Source: Candidatus Altarchaeales archaeon A3 (GTDB taxonomy: Archaea > Altiarchaeota > Altiarchaeia > Altiarchaeales > Altiarchaeaceae). Taken from it: 5,065 nt of DNA. Of the stretch, positions 4,338 to 5,065 are shown one piece after another (the first letter of the stretch is position 1; each line of letters begins with the position of its first letter). The notes under the pieces are model-generated. The model was given only the letters and a program-made list of their open reading frames with translations. It was not told where the DNA came from and ran no database searches. The stretch covers positions 1 to 5,065 of the forward strand of contig MTER01000178.1 of assembly GCA_002083985.1 (NCBI GenBank). Direction: 5' to 3'. The position numbers and the translations under genes were made by a program.

Positions 4338-5065
4338 ATGGAAAATCAGGAATTGAAAAATGAAATTGAGAGTGTATGGAAAAATTTAAGAAAAAAATGG
4401 CATTATCCGCAGATTCCACAACCAATAATAACTTATGGTGATGTCAACAGGGTTTTCATAGAGAATTACAAAATCGGATTCAACATTGCTGACTTGCCAG
4501 CCGACTACGAAAGCAGACAAATTTTCATTGAAAATTTTTTTGAACATGAAATCTGCCATTATGTTTTTTGCCCTGGAAGAATTGAAACAGTCGGAGAGTT
4601 AATATTATCAGCAAGAAAAGCACTACAAAAATATCATAATTCTGATGAAGTTGATATCAAAGAAATAAATTTAGCTGTAAATTTCTTCACTGATTTGGTT
4701 ACTGAAAATTTCAGATATGAAAAAGCAAAAAATCTAAATGAAAAGAACAGAAATATTTCTTACCTTGAATTAAAACTTCAAAAAATTCAAAACGACGATA
4801 TAAATAGTATTCCAAAAATTTATCTTATTCTTGTTTGTGCTTTGGGAAATTTATGGAATTACAGGTTTAAATTTTCATTTCCCGAAGAAATCAATGGAGC
4901 GGGTGATTTGCTCGGTGAGATGAGAAATTTTTCCAGCAGAAATTTATGGAATGCTTACTGCTACCATACAACATTGGACATCGCAAAATTTTTGGATGAA
5001 GAGGCAAATAAAAAACAAAAAGAAAAGAAAGAGGAAAATAAGAAAGGCATTATTCCGTTATTTCT
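4338..5065 (+). CDS. Predicted zinc metallopeptidase with HEICH motif, 3' end outside the window
   Basis: 242 codons are visible from ATG 4338 and the frame is still open at the window edge. The key motif is FFEHEICHYVFCPG, with the zinc-binding HExxH at His70, Glu71 and His74. It is followed by a helix NLAVNFFTDLVTENFRYEK (111-129) carrying conserved-looking Asn115, Asp119 and Glu123, candidates for a third ligand. Residues 158-172 form a hydrophobic helix (IPKIYLILVCALGNLW). From about 222 there is a lysine/glutamate-rich linker, then GIIPLF. No signal peptide is seen, so a cytoplasmic protein is likely. I recall HExxHY-CP proteins of this kind in archaea, sometimes near AAA+ ATPase and VWA-domain genes, but cannot confirm that here. 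An in-frame stop upstream (4308-4310) and the promoter position support the start. It is divergent from the HTH/zinc-ribbon gene. The metal-binding call is good; the substrate is unknown. Confidence 0.8.
   Translation, partial: MENQELKNEIESVWKNLRKKWHYPQIPQPIITYGDVNRVFIENYKIGFNIADLPADYESRQIFIENFFEHEICHYVFCPGRIETVGELILSARKALQKYHNSDEVDIKEINLAVNFFTDLVTENFRYEKAKNLNEKNRNISYLELKLQKIQNDDINSIPKIYLILVCALGNLWNYRFKFSFPEEINGAGDLLGEMRNFSSRNLWNAYCYHTTLDIAKFLDEEANKKQKEKKEENKKGIIPLF

Noticed and set aside
1..5065. CRISPR array, tRNA or rRNA genes
   Set aside because: No regularly spaced direct repeats, no cloverleaf-like sequence with a T-arm motif and no conserved ribosomal RNA segments were seen on either strand.

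Overview
This 5,065-base, AT-rich window most likely comes from an archaeon, probably a euryarchaeal or related anaerobic lineage. The evidence is a prephenate dehydrogenase with the long C-terminal extension I associate with methanogens, a cobalamin-type radical SAM protein resembling the archaeal Ta0216 group, a small winged-helix plus zinc-ribbon regulator of a type common in archaea, an archaeal-looking TATA box (TTTATAAA) about 30 bases before a start codon, and no Shine-Dalgarno sequence before any of the four main genes, which suggests leaderless or near-leaderless transcripts. No database search was possible, so family names rest on recognised motifs and remembered family patterns.

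Layout, left to right. Bases 5-457 (+) hold a decayed gene: one reading frame keeps protein-like sequence but is cut by four internal stop codons. Convergent to it, tyrA (471-1793, -) encodes prephenate dehydrogenase for tyrosine synthesis. The gene-free stretch 1794-2241 is not empty. It holds a doubled ATTTAAAT motif just upstream of tyrA, then an element of about 267 bp (1911-2177) bounded by near-perfect 23-base inverted repeats and filled with further nested inverted repeats. This is either a miniature transposable element or a multibranched structured RNA. Two short same-strand reading frames straddle its ends and may be remnants of a small gene split by it. Next comes a two-gene minus-strand operon: an HTH/zinc-ribbon protein (3965-4258) followed after 16 bases by a B12-binding/radical SAM protein (2242-3948). 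Divergent from the operon, across a 79-base promoter region, is a predicted HExxH zinc metallopeptidase (4338 to the window end, +), incomplete at its 3' end.

How the parts relate. TyrA is standard amino-acid metabolism, though its C-terminal extension looks like an Sm-like barrel plus a ferredoxin-fold domain. The regulator and radical SAM protein are probably co-transcribed, so the small protein may control or assist the radical SAM enzyme. The metallopeptidase shares only the intergenic region with them. The most unusual items are the 267-bp palindromic element, the stop-riddled pseudogene and the divergent regulator/radical SAM/metallopeptidase locus.
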